A stretch of 64,000 nt of DNA from Bedellia somnulentella (Eukaryota > Arthropoda > Insecta > Lepidoptera > Bedelliidae), in assembly GCA_963576735.1 (NCBI GenBank), contig OY755172.1, positions 4,836,001 through 4,900,000 on the forward strand, given 5' to 3'. The first letter of the stretch is position 1, and each line of letters starts with the position of its first letter. Made by a program: the position numbers and the translations under genes. Below, one piece after another: positions 27,001 to 39,000 of this stretch. Under the pieces are notes generated by a model. That model saw only the letters and a list, made by a program, of their open reading frames with translations. It ran no database searches and was not told where the DNA came from.

Positions 27001-30000
27001 TATCCAAAAGCCTCGAGTAAGAATAGCACCGGGCACGCCCTTATAATAATTTACAATTCATTTTTAGTTCATATAATTGAAGATTAATCGTTTTTATCCT
27101 CTTTCAGATGCAACATTGATTGGTGCTTCGATAACATTTGTGTCTGGGTTGTTTCTCCTACTTTCTTTTGCCGGCCCTTATTGGATAGAATCTTACTCTG
27201 AGATGTTTTCATCTTTCAAACATATGGGTCTTTGGGAATACTGCTTTGATAAATTCAGGTTCCCTCCATATCAGTTTGATAAGCTATTTGATGGTTGCAA
27301 TTATGTCTTTAGTCAGGTAAAGAAAAGTTTATATTTTTATGATAATTATTTCCACTCTAACCTTTCATCATTATTACTTTAAGAGGAATGCTCTTGTCAA
27401 TGTAACATTGTTCAGTAATATCTATTCAATGCCAGCTCCTTGATCCCTTGCTAAGACACGACATCCACCTTTTCTTTAATTTGATCTAACTATTACCTTT
27501 ACATGAAAATATTTTACCGTAGCTTTATTTAATTTATGTTTCAGGAGTATTATGTTATCCGTGAATGGCTACTGCCAGGTTGGCTCATGGCTGTACAAGC
27601 ATTTGTTACCCTTGCTTTGATGCTGTCATTCTCAGCGCAAGTAGTATTGGCTTGTGTGATTGTGCGATGGCCTCTTCGTACTGTACTGCGATATGAGTGG
27701 ATCTGTGTTTCTTCATCATTTGTTATGGTTGCTTTATCAAGTAAGTAAAATGGAATTGTTTATCCATTAAAACTTTATCCCTTATATCATAGGAGATAGA
27801 GAGCATCAAAGAAAACATGCCTTTTAAGCTCAAAGGAATAAAGAAGCAATAATGTTTTGTTTATTAAGTTAAAACCAATCAAAAAATGAAATCATTAATT
27901 AGAATGTTTTGTTCATAGAAATCTCATGTGGGGATTATCCTAAGTTTAAATGTTTGTGTGTTTGGCTTCTCAATTACAGAATGTATATGAATGAAATTTA
28001 GCAGTATGTTAGATAATGACCCCAATTATGATATAGAATACTTTGTATCCTGGAAAAAATTAGATCAAATAATTTATTCATGCCTGAAAAAACACCTAAT
28101 GTTTGGCATAAGCAAATTTACAGTACGAAGTCTGTCGGGTCAGCTAGTTACAAATAAATAAAGGAAAGAAAAATATCACATATAAGATGTTCCATTATTT
28201 TTAAAACATGATAGAAAAATATTTTTATACATTTACTTATAACAATATTGCAACTTTTATTTATTATTATAGGTGCTTTCCTGTTCTTGGCTGTAGCTAT
28301 TTTCGGAGGAAACTGTTACAGACGAGATTGGCTGCTGTACCCATCCTTCAATGTATTATCCTGGTCTTATGCATTTGCTGTCATAGCTTGTATCTTATTT
28401 GGTAAGTATTTGTTATTTGATATTTGTACTACTATGTTTTAATTACATTTTAATATTTGGTAAGTATTTTTTAATATTTAAAAACCTTTTTTCAAATGCT
28501 CATTGACATAAAAAAGAGATATTTTATTTTCTCAAATACTCTCATTCATTAGACTTGACATTGTGTGTGCGTGTCTTAAAGAATAATTCAGTTTTTATTA
28601 ATATCACAACTTGAGGACTCCATAACAATGCTAATATAGATTGACATTCCCAGGGTATGTAAGAACAAAAACGAGTAAAAGAATAACCAAAAGTATCTTT
28701 TTCAAAGTAAACTGGGAGAAACTATTTCATGATTATTCATAGTTAGCGTGTGTTAAGGTGGCGTACCATGAAGCTGTATCGAGCTGGTTACTATGTCAAA
28801 AAACTCTGCCTAAATAGTGCCTAATTAGTGTAAAAGTAAAAAAAATAGTGCCTCTTTAGTTTAGGAAATAAACACCATTTTCACTGTGTACGCTGGCTTA
28901 ACGTCAAGCTAGCGTACACATCGCCGTACTCGAAAACGGCTAATTGTAAAGCAACAGAGTTTACACGAAAAAACTCTTCCTAAATACTTCTCCCGTTATG
29001 CAAAATTTCATAACGATTGATCTTGTAGGAACAGAGATATTGAACAAGGCTTTTCAATGACATACCGTCCTGGCGTTATGCCAGCGTACACAAATAGTGC
29101 TTATAGAAAGAAATAGGTTTATCATAAAACTTATATTTAATTTGCCATAAACAACTAGGTATTAATTATTACAGTACATCAGTACATTTTTTTAGTACTA
29201 TTTTCTTGGCTTAAATGGCCCTAATAGAACATATAATGTTACTGTAAAAGCAGACAGCTTCATGGTACGCCACCTTAACGCACGCCATAGTTAGCCCAAA
29301 AGTATTGCAATACATGCATTATTGTCAAACCACATAATTACTAGATGTATTTAATGTTTATATCATGAGTGTATGAGATTTGGGCAAATAGAGATAACCA
29401 CAGAGTTAAGAAAGGCCCTACTCTGCATTTTGCTTAGTAGCCCAGGTTTCGTCCCACTCATATCATCTACTTGCACAATGATTACGGAACTTTGCTGGTC
29501 GACTAATTAACAATGTGACAAAGATTAAACCCACTAATATAGCCAACAATATCTAACTTTTGCACAATGTGATTACTCTTATCTTTACTTATATTACAAA
29601 GCTGTATACATTGTTTGCTTAGAGATGCTGCTCTCAAGAACTGCTAGACCAATTAGAAATTTTCTTTCAGTGATAGATAGTCCATTTAATAAGAAATATT
29701 AATACAATCAACACACATCAGACCAAATCAGTAGTACTATATATAATTGATTATCTATTTTTTTTATAAAAAGGTGGGGCAGGAATCCTCTTATACATGG
29801 AGTCTCGCAAATTGTACGAGCTCCGTCGCGAGGCCAAGAATTTGGTAGCTCAGATGCAGCACAGTCAGCCAGAACATGCTTTGCACCAATTACAACAGCA
29901 GTTGCACCAACAACGAGCTGCCGGGAATTGGCCTTAAACTATTCTATACCACAGCTCTCTTTTAGGATTAAGAAGATATGTTTGCTTATGGCACGAGAGG

Positions 30001-33000
30001 TAATTAAGACGATAGAAGGAATGCTACTAAAAGATTTGATGTGCTTTGGATAAATCGGTAAAATCCCTGCCATTTATTAATAACTTACTTTTTATCACCC
30101 TATTTAAATTTCGTGCTAGTTAAGCAGGATCATTTTCAAGCAATGTTAAGGCTTGTTTGGCTGTTTTACTTTTTATTGTACTGATGCACATTCCATACAT
30201 CGATGACATAAGCAGGTTCTATATCGAAAGCATTGCAAAGGTCACTAACGCAAGATATGCGATACTTTATTATAGTCTTGGCACCACGAAATATTTTTTG
30301 GGCATCAGCGCAGTAAAAAGTAAAACCTCAGTGTCTTTTCACACTTCCCTGTTGCCGGGTAGAAGGCGCTGGATACCTAAAGGCGAAGTATTTGGCCTTA
30401 CATATAAAAACATATACTTACGGTTATACATCCCTAGAAGGGGTAGCCAGAGCTTTAGAATAAGAGTTCTTTATTTGAAGAAAGTATTTGGCATTATGCT
30501 TCGCCACCCGGCAACCGAGATATGTGAAAAAGAACTCACGGGTTCAATTAAGCTCGCACTTATAAACAGAGCATTTTCTTGTTACCACATTTAAATAGCA
30601 CATTAAATCTAATTCCAGGCTCGTTATTTTCATTGATGTGTTTGCAATAGCCTGTTGAAGTTCATGGAACTGTGTCTGCCTCATATGCTTAATTCTAATT
30701 CCCGATAATGGATGATAAAATGCCATTAAATCCCAAAACAACTCTCAATCTCAATCTTTCTTTCATAAAAAGCGATTTTCCAAATGAGCACTGCTCACAT
30801 GATTAATCTTTCTGATCTTTTACGTTCAATAAAATTCATTATTCATTGCAATATTTGTTTCATAACATTGAATATTGTGTTGAGTTGACTGTGAACTATT
30901 TTCTATTTACAGTTCAGAGTAAAATCAATGTTCTATTTGTAAAATATTTGAAATAGCTCTTTGAAGAAAGTGATAGAACCAAAAGTGAATGTTAGTTTAA
31001 ATATCTCGAGGATGTTATGAAATGGTATTAAACATTCGTTTTAATTACATCAAAATTAAAAGAAAAACGTTTTTTTAACAAGTTTTGTTTTAAATAAACT
31101 CTTAACTATTTATCAAATATGATGTTGTAAACTTATAATACCAGACACATTAAGCGTGAATAGATTATGAACAAAAGTATCCATAATATGATTTGGTGAC
31201 ACAGAAACTTTTTCTGTAAGTGTAAGAATATTAACATGAGCTTCAGCAAGTATATTTTGATATAAAAGACATTATTTATAAATATAATTTTAAATATATG
31301 TTTGTATTGTTTTGATATAAATGTAATGATATTCTCCACACCTTAAATCGACTAAATAAATTTAAAATTTTGCTGTAGTAGTCAAAAACAAAATCTAGTG
31401 CCTTCAATGAGTCTTAATATAGTATATTAAAATTGTACAAATCAAAAGAAAATCGTTTTGATCAATCATAAATCAGTACTTATAAGAAAAATGTATTTTT
31501 GGGTAAAACATATTAAGCTGTGTATTGTTATTCTAAGAATAATGTTTGGTTCTGTGTAGACGAAAACAAAGTTAGGAACAGTACTTTAAATGAAATGTAA
31601 CGAAACCGTCCATGTATGATAGAATCTCTTTAGAAGTTTTTATTATAGGATTAAACTTATTTTTGTATTATTATTAGTAAGTATTTAGTATATTTTGTCC
31701 ATGTTTTTTTATAGTTGAACGACTTAATTTATAGTTAGTAAAATAAAAAGATTAAATATGAATTGTATTTTTTTGTACCAATAAACTTTGTTTAGTTGTG
31801 TGAATTAAATTTAATCTGCCGAAAAAACACAAATGGTGTTCAGACCATCGTTTCTTTCAACATACATACTGTATTTTAATTATGAAGGTTAATGGTGAGG
31901 TAAACATTGTGAGAAAACGCATATGGCTGAGTTATATCAAGTCATGTAACAGAGTATTCGTATAAACCGGTGATAAACCTGCCCTCTTTCACGTTAAAAC
32001 ACTGTTGAGGCAAAAAGGGGCATGTGTGTATATCCCATAGCTTGTATATATCCAAGAGCTTTAGAAATCTATAGATGTAAAATAGAGATTGTTGGATATG
32101 TGTCTCCAACCGCAATAATAATTATCACTTAAAAGCCACAATACCCTTCAGACGCCTCTTACGACACCCACGGGATGTGGCTTAGTGATATTCTAAGCCG
32201 ACACTACACACCTGTGCCAGTACCAACAAGACACGTGTTCTTTAAATGTATATAACATAACATAACATAAACGTTCACGCCGAATATCCCCGAAGGGGTT
32301 GGCAGAGGTACTAATACTTCTGAACATCACGTGACTTTGTCACCTGGTGTTCAGAGTACCCACGTTTTGCATGGACAGTGTACTCACGTGATAGGGGGCA
32401 GGCCTATCGCCGTTTTTGTACGAATACACTGTCACATGACTAAGTACAACTCAGCCATGTGGGTTTCCTCACGATGTTTTCCCTCACCGTTAACAACCAT
32501 GATAAATTAACCACACATATGTCTTTAGAAAAGACAAATTGGTGTAGGCCCGACCCAGGATTTGAACACTAGTCGTTTGCACGATAACCGAGTGTTCTAC
32601 CCACTGGGCTATCACGGTTGCTAAATGTATATGTACCTTGTTTATTGTATACTAGCGGATCGGCCCAGCTTCGCACGGATAGCGTTGTTTTTTAAATATC
32701 TGAGGTTTCTTTCTTCAGTCACTGCTCAAGCGTTGTGAAATTTAGCGCAATGTTTTCAATTTATTAAATTTATAGCACTCCCTGAACATTGTAGTTTGGT
32801 GATTTTGAATGCGCTTTTATGAACGGTTCAGTATTTCCGTTTATTAGCAAATTTTGGAATAAAAGACTATGACGTATTTATAACAATCTAAAAAAGAAAT
32901 CATTACGTGATGTAGGATGCAATTGCTGGCGCCATCTAGTATGTGATATGTAAATTAGTAACGATTTGGTTTTGGTCACGGGCGCGATTATGGCTTATTT

Positions 33001-36000
33001 CATGTATAATTTCGGTGTTTCTCTACCGACTTCTATGATTCTTTTTTTGTTGAATAGGTAATGATGTTACCTTTTTTAAATTAGGGATGAATGAGAGTAT
33101 TATAAACGTAATTGTAAACAAATATAATCAGAATGCTCCGAACTGCTAAGCTATCAGAAGTTACACGTGTTATTGTGAGTCAACCATAAAAGATAGACAT
33201 ATACTGTTGCGGGAATTTTTTTAGACAATTTTATGAAGAATATTTCCGTCAAACATGATTTCTATGTAAGTTTAACCATTAAGGCTGCACACGCGACGGA
33301 AGCTTAAAAAATGGAGTAACTTCTCCAGTTTTCCCAAAATTCCCCTTCACCAATCTGCTGAAAAGGATACTATAACCTGCCCAAGAGTACGAAAAATAAT
33401 TGTACCAAGTTTCGTTAAAATCCGTCGAGTAGTTTTTGTTTCCATAAGGAACATACAAACCGACAGAAAGACAGACAGACAGACCGACAAAAATTTTACT
33501 GATTGCATTTTCGGCATCAGTATCGATCACCAATCACCCCCTGATAATTATTTTGAAAATATATTTCATGTACAGAATTGACCTCTCTACAGATTTATTA
33601 TAAGTATAGAAGATAGTATCATTGCATGACAAAATTTATGTAATAAATGATTAGATAAATCAAGTGGTATATGAACTGAATCATGTTACAGAGAGATAAT
33701 ATATGTTATGTTATGAACCCTGGCACCTGAAAGTACAAGCGACATACATAACATAACATAACATAAACGTTCACGCCGAATATCCCCGAAGGGGTTGGCA
33801 GAGGTACTAATACTTCTGAACATCACGTGACTTTGTCACCTGGTGTTCAGAGTACCCACGTTTTGCATGGACAGTGTACTCACGTGATAGGGGGCAGGTC
33901 TATCGCCGTTTTGTACGAATACACTGTCACATGACTAAGTACAACTCAGCCATGTGGGTTTCCTCACGATGTTTTCCCTCACCGTTAACAACCATGATAA
34001 ATTAACCACACATATGTCTTTAGAAAAGACAAATTGGTGTAGGCCCGACCCAGGATTTGAACACTAGTCGTTTGCACGATAACCGAGTGTTCTACCCACT
34101 GGGCTATCACGGTTGCTACTACTACTATTAAATACTACTAATTAATATTTTTTAGTTACCTGGTTTACACATTTCTTTACACAGTTTGGCGACGTACTCT
34201 ATAGTATCGCGAGGAACGTTGCCGTCCATCACTACCAGAGGAGATCTTTCTAAAACTCCGTGGTGCTGGCTCACCTGTCAAGGAAAATAAAACTTTTAAA
34301 CACAACAATTGTGAAATATGCTTTTTAAAATACGCATGGATGACGCGCTTTTTATGTCACTAGCTTTTGAAGTTGCCGTGTAGTGTTGGCTTAGAATAGC
34401 ACTACCCCGTTTCTTCGCGTGGGTATATACGTAAGAGGCGACTAGGGGTATAAGGGCTTTTTAATGGATTTTTGGGCGATGTGGTTGGCGACCCATCACC
34501 AAGAACCTTTATTTTACCGTATTTTCCCCACTTAACTTCCAAAAGAGGCTGAGTATTTCTTTGATTCTGAAGCTCCGACTAACCCTTTTTCGAATTTATA
34601 GTCGTGAGTATATTCTTATATATTGTAGGTCTGTAGGTTGCGTCTGTGTGGCGTGCGTTTGAATCTCTGATTTTTCTTCTTCGCCTTTAAAAACATGGTA
34701 TGCATCTTCATCATGATTCTAGTAGTAGCAACCTATTATTTTTAAAAATAAGCTTTTATGATGTTGGGCGATGTGTCTGGAAAATCATCAGCAATACCAT
34801 TGTCTAGTCAATGTATTCTTATATTTCCTTACCAGCTGTGGAGTGATGCAGTCGTGTATCACCATGTCTCCGAGACCAAGCAAGCACTCCCCGTGATTGT
34901 CCAGCACGGCGGCGTAGTTCGCAGTGTGGCCTCCCTTTATTGTACAACCTGTAGAAACAAAAAAATGAACATTTTCAAATTTGGTTCAAAAGCATTTAAA
35001 TTTGACGGCCGTTGCCAAGTCGATTAGGCTTCTCGGTCTGGAAGTTGCGGGTTCGATCCCTGCTGAGAGCAACACTTATGTGATGAATAATTGATTGTTT
35101 ATTAGTCTTGGCCGTTATTTCTATGAGTTCTATATAATATTAAATATATCGTTGAGTTAATAGTCGATAATACAAGTCTAACTTAGTTTAGGGCCAACTT
35201 GGTCTGTGTGTAATATGTCCGTATATATTTATTTAATCTTCTCTAATAACGCGTTCACTTTATTGGAAGTGCAGCCAAATATTAAAGTTATCGAAAAATT
35301 TACTTCTCGTAGGAATCGCTATAAAATTTGTAAATTCTAATAATAAAAGCTATTCCATTGCCACAGTTACAATAGGCTTTAATAGCTAGAAAAATCAGAT
35401 TTTTTAACTATAAGAGGAACGTTCACTTCGACTTCGACTTCACACGGATTAATACTATTATAAATCACAGCCTATGTTACTCCTTACTACATCAGCTATC
35501 TTCCAAAGAAAGTCCCGTGAAAATCGATCTAGCTCTTTAGAGACTAGCCAGAGCACATCTATATGCATTTAGCGGCTATTTAAATATAACAAACAGACAA
35601 TGCGATTTTGTATATTTCTATAGAAGACTACATGTCTCCCCAGCTTCGCATGGGTAGTGGTACTTGTCTCGGACTTTGACTTATACTATACTTTAACATA
35701 TCTGGAGAAAAAAACTTAGAAGATCTTTTAAATCTATCATAATTTAAGAAATAACAGTGAAATTGAAATGCTCAGTGGAAGTATTGGTACCTACTTCAGT
35801 TAGATTTATAGCTATGTTCTATTCTCAACATTTATTGTTTTGTCATTCTATTATTTACCTTTTGTGTTTTGTTTTAGACGTATTTTTTGTTAAGAGCGAG
35901 GAAAACATCACGGATAGATCACAAATATTTGATTATTCTATTTACATGTAAAAAGCGACATGATAGTCCAGTGGGTAGAACACCCGCCCGAAAAACAGAA

Positions 36001-39000
36001 GGGCGTGAGTTCCAATCACGCCCTTTTGTCTTTTCTAAAGTCATATGTGTGGTTAATTTATCATGGTTGCTAACGGTGAGGGAAAACATCGTGAGGAAAC
36101 CCACATGGCTGAGTTGTACTTAGTCATGTGACAGTGTATTCGTACAAAACGGCGATAGGCCTGCCCCCTATCACGTGAGTACACTGTCTAAGCAAAACGT
36201 GGGTACCTTCTCTGGAAACTAGATGGCGCTTGCCATGTGAGTTCAGGAGTATTAGTACCTCTGCCAACCCCTTCGGGGATAAACGGCGTGAACGTTTATG
36301 TTATGTTATGTTTATGTATATTTTACTGCTCATTATATAATATAAACAGGTCAATTTTATATCACCGTAAAAACTTTAAGTACAAAAATAAAGTATTAAC
36401 AAGAAGTAAAGTTTCCCGACTAAGTTACGCGATACTGGAAATAGAAACCACGGACACGAGTTAGCAATTCTCCAGATTGCCACGGTTGGAACTGATCTTG
36501 GTGAAATTGGCAGAAATTTTAGAAGAGATAAACTCTCAATTTTCTATTCCGCTTGGCATAAACGGTGCACGGCAATTCAGAGAAAACTTTTGAACATTAA
36601 CTTCAGGAAAAAATCATAAATGGAGATTTATGAACTTGAGGTTCAGATCCAATTTAATCTACTTTTATAACGTCCGTTGTTGTTAGAAGAAAAATCTATA
36701 AGAAGCTTGCAACACATTAAATATAAGAGTAAATAACAAAATTCATACTTAAATAATCCAACTCACGGCTTTAAGTCCCGAAAAGTTATACGTTCAGCAT
36801 TGATTGGGTCACGAAAACAGTGCGAATGGCTCTCGCTTTAGATGTAAAATTACAAAATAACGTGTGCATTAATAATTAAAAATCATTAAAGATGCGACCG
36901 ACGATGGATGATAACATTATGGTCCTACGCTATGCTAACTACATTTGTGGCACCTTGTGGCTCGGCCATACATACGTACTAATGGTGTTCCAAATTAATA
37001 CTGAAGCTAAATCACTAAATCACTTAGACACGAACATATTTGCCTTAACTTTTTTTACGGGTATCGTACCATTGTTTATGTTTATGATGTGTTCTGCACC
37101 CAGGCGTAGCTAAGAAACTACAAAGGTAGTTAGGGAATTTCTGCTTTTTAAGGGGTAGCCACTTTTTGGGAATTACAACTGACTATAGATGCCAATCAAC
37201 TGTTCTGATATTATTTCAGTAATTGTTAAACATAATAATTTACTACGACTATTTCCAACTAAGGGTTTTGAAGCTTTTGGGGGACCAACAACCTTTATAT
37301 AACATATTTTGCAATCTTATTCCAAAAGTGGCGGAAGAATTTATAATTCTGAAGCTCTGGCTTTATGGCCGTGAGAATATGTATGTATGTACTTATCGTT
37401 GGGATAGTAGATGTGTCATTTCCATACACGTTTTTTATTTTATTTCTTCTATTTTGTTGAAAAGTGTAACATTATCATGAGGTCAATCTAGAGGAAGTAC
37501 CTATCAACTACAACAAAATTCAAAAATTAATACGTTAAATCTGTATAGTAGAAAATTATAAAAATTATAACATAATTATGGTAATAATGTAACTTTTTGT
37601 AGTCCGTTCCATTGAAATGCTAAACGTTTTGCTATAAAATGTTAATAAATAAGATATAATCGAAGTGTAGTCGATAAGTGACGCTGACAAATGGCCAAGG
37701 CGAGGGATCAAAATAATCTTACTCCACCGGGTCAAGCCGTAGTAGGTCAGCTACTCAACTTGATGGATAGATTTTATCTGACGTTAATAAATATCAGTTA
37801 ATGAATATAAATCATTATTACTTGGCGCTTCATTTTTCATATTATTTTAAGTTTATTTAGATTAGTGTATAAGATATGCACTATGCATATGTCGTAGGAT
37901 GATTTGATGTTTAGGTTTTTTGCAAAAAACCTAGGGATTTTGCAAAAATCCGGATAATTAGACAACGGTTGTAATATTTTCTAATCTTACTAGGTTTTTT
38001 GCAAAAAAACTAGTTGGTTTAGTAAGATTGTACTTCTTTAATGCTGATTGGCTGATTTTTGATTGCTCGCCTACTCTTATTCTTTTTGGTTCGTCATTGT
38101 GATATTGAGATATTATTGCTAGAGTTATAAAGGGTAAGAAATGACAATACTTATTTGATACTAGGAATTAAATATTTTTTTTCACTCTTTTGTTGGAGTA
38201 AAATTACAATCACGTTCGGTCATATTATACACAGATCAAGTTACCCCAAACTAAGTTACACTTGTATTATGGGACAAAAACTCAGCGATATATTTAATAT
38301 AACATAATACACATATGCTCATCACATAAATGTTGCTCTCAGCGGGGATCAAACCCGAAACCTCCAGACCGACAAGCTAATCACATATCCACTCGGCCAC
38401 GGACGTCGTTAATATAGGTAGGAACAATGAAGTAAGTACGTTTTAAATTGTAGTATTGAGGTATTATAGCTAGAGTTATAAAGGGAAAGACAATACTATT
38501 TTTATACTTAGGAACATTTTGAAACTAAAATTAAAATAACAATCAAATTAAATGTAGATAGAAACAATGAAGTAAGTACGTCTTAATTAACAACCAATCA
38601 GAGATGACGTGTTTATGAGGGAACTGCAATCGACCAATCAGTGTACAGTATTCATAAAAACTGATTTTTCGTTTCGGAGTCATACTAAACCAACTAGTTT
38701 TTTTGCAAAAATCCTAGTAAGATTAGAAAATATTACAACCGTTGTCTAATTATCCGGATTTTTGCAAAATCCCTAGGTTTTTTGCAAAAAACCTAAACAT
38801 CAAATCATCCTACGACACATATATGAAGAGAAGCGACATGATAGTCCAGTGGGTAGAACACCCGCCCGAAAAACAGAAGGGCGTGAGTTCCAATCCTGGG
38901 ACGGGCCTACACCAATTTGTCTTTTCTAAAGTCATATGTGTGGTTAATTTATCATGGTTGCTAACGGTGAGGGAAAACATCGTGAGGAAACCCACATGGC

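Noticed and set aside
30157..30594. 145-codon plus-strand open frame downstream of claudin-like 2
   Set aside because: It includes a SINE B scrap, has no recognisable domain, and lies in the presumed 3' UTR or flank.
34758..35027. 89-codon plus-strand frame overlapping a kinase exon
   Set aside because: The minus strand gives PfkB-type residues with exact splice phases; the plus frame is its shadow.
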